Source: Bacteroidia bacterium (GTDB lineage: Bacteria; Bacteroidota; Bacteroidia; Cytophagales; Cyclobacteriaceae). From it: a stretch of DNA of 9,050 bases. How positions within the stretch are numbered: position 1 is the first letter of the stretch; every line of letters begins with the position of its first letter. The position numbers were made by a program, and so were the translations under genes. The stretch is from the NCBI GenBank assembly GCA_016650355.1, contig JAENVX010000275.1, forward strand, positions 1 through 9,050. The letters run 5' to 3'. This document shows, piece after piece, positions 6,949 to 9,050 of the stretch. The notes under the pieces were generated by a model that ran no database searches, was not told the origin of the DNA, and was given only the letters and a program-made list of their open reading frames with translations.

Positions 6949-6982
6949 AAAATCGCAATGCAATCTATCCGCTTAATTTTCA

Positions 6983-6990
6983 TATCTTCG
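6983..6990 (+). promoter_or_regulatory. Possible -7 promoter element before pyrR
   Basis: TATCTTCG differs from the Bacteroidota TAnnTTTG element at one base, and the following CGCC resembles sequence often seen after it. No good TTG -33 box is found 17-23 bp upstream. If used, transcription would begin only a few bases before the pyrR ATG at 7001. The remainder of the 52-bp gap after paralogue 2 shows no terminator hairpin, so read-through from upstream is also possible. Confidence 0.35.
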
Positions 6991-7000
6991 CGCCTAGCGT

Positions 7001-7546
7001 ATGCAGAAGAAACTCATTCTAGACTCGGACCTGCTCGATATCACGCTGAGTCGCCTTTGCCAACAACTTATTGAAAACCACAACGATTTCAGCGAAACCG
7101 TAATATTAGGGATGCAGCCCCGCGGGATTTTTCTTGCCGAACTGATACAGGAAAAATTGAAGAAGACGCTTAAGAAAGAGATATCGATGGGTTATCTGGA
7201 CACAACTTTTTATCGGGACGATTTTCGAAGGAGAGATGTTCCTGCGAAGGCCAGCGAAACGAAGGTTCCATTTGTAATTGAGGGCAAAAAAGTTGTTTTA
7301 ATTGATGATGTATTGTTTACTGGCAGAACTGTGCGTGCGGCAATGGACGCGATGATAGCATTTGGAAGGCCTTCAAAAGTTGAATTGCTGGTTCTCGTTG
7401 ATAGAAAGCATACGCGTGACTTGCCCATTGCTGCGGATTATGTTGGCAAATATGTAGATACATTAACATCTCAACGGGTATTGGTAGAGCTGGAAGCACA
7501 AGGCCACAAACAAAATAAAATCTGGTTAATTAAAAAGGAAGAATAA
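7001..7546 (+). CDS. pyrR: Bifunctional pyrimidine operon regulator / uracil phosphoribosyltransferase PyrR
   Basis: The 181-residue protein has the normal PyrR length and fold. GMQPRG (37-42) is the PPi-binding loop region, YLDTTFYRDDFRRRD (65-79) the flexible loop and hood, and VVLIDDVLFTGRTVRAAMDA (98-117) the PRPP loop with its acidic pair D102-D103. LVDRKHTRDLPIAADYVGK (132-150) is the signature that separates PyrR from hypoxanthine phosphoribosyltransferases. Family members in Bacillus bind a pyr mRNA loop when UMP is high and also convert uracil plus PRPP to UMP. Here the gap before the gene is only 52 bp and the gap to pyrB is 4 bp, so I see no room for the Bacillus-type antiterminator and terminator set. 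It may work mainly as uracil phosphoribosyltransferase or control initiation at RNA elsewhere. The gene is directly followed by pyrB, consistent with a pyrimidine operon. Confidence 0.93.
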   Translation: MQKKLILDSDLLDITLSRLCQQLIENHNDFSETVILGMQPRGIFLAELIQEKLKKTLKKEISMGYLDTTFYRDDFRRRDVPAKASETKVPFVIEGKKVVLIDDVLFTGRTVRAAMDAMIAFGRPSKVELLVLVDRKHTRDLPIAADYVGKYVDTLTSQRVLVELEAQGHKQNKIWLIKKEE

Positions 7547-7550
7547 GCCC

Positions 7551-8477
7551 ATGTCGAAGCTCAGTCAAAGACACTTACTAGGTATCAAAAATATTACCCG
7601 TGAAGACATTGAGCTTATTTTTGAAACTGCAGGCAATTTTAAAGAAGTAATAAATCGACCGATTAAAAAAGTTCCGTCTCTTCGTGATATTACTATCGCA
7701 AACGTCTTTTTTGAAAACTCAACTCGCACCAGGCTTTCATTTGAATTAGCTCAAAAAAGATTATCAGCAGATGTAATCAATTTTTCAGCATCCAGCAGTT
7801 CGGTGAAAAAAGGAGAAACGTTGCTGGACACTGTCAACAACATCCTGGCCATGAAAGTGGATATGATTGTGATACGCCATGCCAGTGTAGGCGCTCCCCA
7901 TTTTCTTTCCAAACATATAAACGCCAATATTGTTAATGCTGGAGATGGCACGCATGAACACCCAACGCAAGCCCTGCTCGATGCATTCTCTATTCAAGAA
8001 AAACTTGGTACTGTTGAAGGAAAGAAAATTGCGATCATTGGGGATATATTACACTCACGAGTAGCGCTCTCAAACATTTTTGCACTGAAAAAACTTGGTG
8101 CTAGTGTGATGGTTTGCGGACCTCCAACCCTACTTCCTAAATTTATTGGACAACTTGGTATTGAGGTTGAATTTGATATACGAAAAGCGTTAGCCTGGTG
8201 CGATGTTGCTAATGTTCTTCGAATTCAATTAGAGCGACAGCAAATTAAATACTTCCCCTCCTTAAGGGAGTACTCCCTTTATTATGGAATCAATAAAAAA
8301 CTTCTGGATAGTTTGAAGAAAGAAATCATAATCATGCACCCAGGACCAATTAACCGTGGAGTCGAGCTAAGTAGTGATGCCGCAGACTCTAGCCATTCCA
8401 TCATACTTGATCAAGTTGAAAATGGTGTGGCGATCAGGATGGCAGTATTATACTTACTGGCAGGGGCGGCCGCCTAA
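7551..8477 (+). CDS. pyrB: Aspartate carbamoyltransferase catalytic subunit
   Basis: The 308-residue enzyme joins carbamoyl phosphate and aspartate to N-carbamoyl aspartate, the committed step of pyrimidine synthesis in the cytoplasm. The carbamoyl-phosphate motif FFENSTRTR is at 53-61. S83 and K87 in the SSSSVKKGET loop correspond to the residues donated to the neighbouring subunit's active site (E. coli S80/K84). HPTQALLD lies at 137-144 and MHPGPINRGVE at 262-272, the aspartate-domain loop. Length and motifs match the family fully, and nothing is missing. It starts 4 bp after pyrR, with an AAAGGAAG Shine-Dalgarno-like site (7534-7541) inside the end of pyrR, so the two genes are almost surely co-transcribed. 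No pyrI regulatory-chain gene follows, unlike in E. coli, so the enzyme may be an unregulated trimer or depend on partners elsewhere (inference). Confidence 0.96.
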   Translation: MSKLSQRHLLGIKNITREDIELIFETAGNFKEVINRPIKKVPSLRDITIANVFFENSTRTRLSFELAQKRLSADVINFSASSSSVKKGETLLDTVNNILAMKVDMIVIRHASVGAPHFLSKHINANIVNAGDGTHEHPTQALLDAFSIQEKLGTVEGKKIAIIGDILHSRVALSNIFALKKLGASVMVCGPPTLLPKFIGQLGIEVEFDIRKALAWCDVANVLRIQLERQQIKYFPSLREYSLYYGINKKLLDSLKKEIIIMHPGPINRGVELSSDAADSSHSIILDQVENGVAIRMAVLYLLAGAAA

Positions 8478-8551
8478 ATTTATTGTTCCCTGGGGTTGCT
8501 ATTGGATTCAGACTCAAATTGGACACTATTTATCTGTACCAATTCCACAAG

Positions 8552-8586
8552 TTTGCCATTGCTCTTTTGACTTATTCGTACTTTTG
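8552..8586 (+). promoter_or_regulatory. Bacteroidota-type promoter for the cystathionine beta-synthase family gene
   Basis: TACTTTTG at 8579-8586 matches TAnnTTTG exactly. Upstream, TTTG at 8552-8555 (23-bp spacer) and TTG at 8559-8561 (17-bp spacer) are both allowable -33 elements. The ATG at 8608 lies about 21 bp downstream, giving a leader of roughly 15 nt. The 130-bp gap after pyrB (8478-8607) otherwise holds only a short inverted repeat, AATTGG at 8517 and CCAATT at 8539, and no clear terminator. Confidence 0.55.
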
Positions 8587-8607
8587 CATTACAATTATTG
8601 AGAAATT

Positions 8608-9050
8608 ATGATTTACAATTCCATTGTTGAAACAATTGGCAACACGCCCATAGTGAAGTTGAATAAGATTTTCAAAGGTATCCCGGGAACGATATTGGCC
8701 AAAGTAGAATATTTCAACCCAGGCAATAGTACCAAAGATCGCATGGCGTTGAAGATGATTGAAGATGCTGAGAAGGATGGACAATTGAAACCAGGCGGAA
8801 CAATAATAGAAGGAACTAGCGGAAACACAGGGATGGGACTTGCATTAACGGCAATCGCAAGAGGGTATAAATGCATTTTCACCATGGCAGACAAACAATC
8901 GCAGGAAAAAATAAATATCCTTCGGGCAGTTGGTGCGGAGGTGATTGTTTGCCCTACCAATGTTGAACCAGAAGATCCCCGGTCCTACTATTCAGTGGCC
9001 CGCAAACTCAACAAAGAAATTTCAAACTCGATTTATCCTAATCAATACGA
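8608..9050 (+). CDS. PLP-dependent cystathionine beta-synthase / cysteine synthase family protein (N-terminal part)
   Basis: About 147 codons are present before the right edge. The protein is a fold type II PLP enzyme. It opens YNSIVETIGNTPIVKLN (3-19), the family's usual beginning. K43 in FNPGNSTKDR (36-45) is the lysine that binds PLP, and GTSGNTG (69-75) is the phosphate-binding loop. The stretch after FTMADKQSQEKINILRAVGA (91-110) continues as VIVCPT, then EDPRSYYSVARKLN. This resembles cystathionine beta-synthases, which have a DSP-SH-GVAWRL-like segment here, more than plain CysK, in which this segment differs. These enzymes replace the hydroxyl or acetoxy group of serine or O-acetylserine with homocysteine or sulfide. 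Whether C-terminal CBS domains follow is outside the window. The gene has its own promoter-like site and no strong ribosome-binding site. The family is certain; the choice between cystathionine beta-synthase and cysteine synthase is a moderate inference. Confidence 0.85.
   Translation, partial: MIYNSIVETIGNTPIVKLNKIFKGIPGTILAKVEYFNPGNSTKDRMALKMIEDAEKDGQLKPGGTIIEGTSGNTGMGLALTAIARGYKCIFTMADKQSQEKINILRAVGAEVIVCPTNVEPEDPRSYYSVARKLNKEISNSIYPNQY

Noticed and set aside
8517..8544. Inverted repeat AATTGG / CCAATT after pyrB as a terminator or operator
   Set aside because: The stem is six AT-rich pairs with a 16-base loop and no following T run; expected by chance in such DNA.
8374..8601. 75-codon plus-strand ORF overlapping the end of pyrB
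   Set aside because: Most of it is an alternate frame of conserved pyrB sequence, and its remainder runs through the promoter of the next gene; the composition is unlike the neighbouring genes.
8613..8960. 115-codon minus-strand ORF opposite the right-edge gene
   Set aside because: The plus strand encodes a clear PLP-enzyme with its Lys43 and GTSGNTG motifs, so the reverse frame is a shadow.

Overview
The window looks like a chromosomal stretch of a Bacteroidota bacterium, most likely Cytophagales or a close relative. Four things point there: AT-rich DNA, TAnnTTTG-type promoter elements with weak Shine-Dalgarno sites, a long (627 aa) amidophosphoribosyltransferase of the Bacteroidota type, and a GT9 glycosyltransferase with a Cys-rich tail. 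No rRNA, tRNA, insertion sequence, CRISPR array or phage gene was seen. The taxonomic placement is from recalled protein similarity, not from a search.

Left part (1-3264). A ferredoxin/flavodoxin-NADP+ reductase-like flavoprotein runs off the left edge on the minus strand. Its start codon overlaps (ATGA) the stop of a small, doubtful membrane-peptide ORF. Divergent from it is a PurF-like enzyme (364-2247) with an N-terminal Cys-nucleophile glutaminase domain and a PRPP-binding phosphoribosyltransferase domain. It is over 100 residues longer than ordinary PurF and departs from it at two active-site segments. It converges, with only 6 bp between stops, on a heptosyltransferase-like GT9 glycosyltransferase (2254-3264, minus).

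Middle part (3418-6948). An EVE-domain protein, related to readers of modified bases, overlaps by ATGA the first of two tandem paralogous exported proteins of unknown function (537 and about 516 aa). The second paralogue starts inside the 3' end of the first, with a 35-bp overlap. The three genes therefore look like one tightly coupled transcription unit. The paralogous pair is the least explained part of the window.

Right part (6949-9050). pyrR and pyrB are 4 bp apart and belong to pyrimidine synthesis. The 52-bp gap before pyrR holds a possible promoter but no visible attenuator. After a 130-bp gap with a good TAnnTTTG promoter comes the start of a PLP-dependent cystathionine beta-synthase / cysteine synthase family enzyme, cut by the right edge.

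Overall this is mostly housekeeping metabolism (purine-like, pyrimidine, sulfur amino acid, redox) and envelope glycosylation. The interest lies in the EVE plus secreted-paralogue unit and in the divergent PurF-like enzyme. No clear new defence or mobile system was found.
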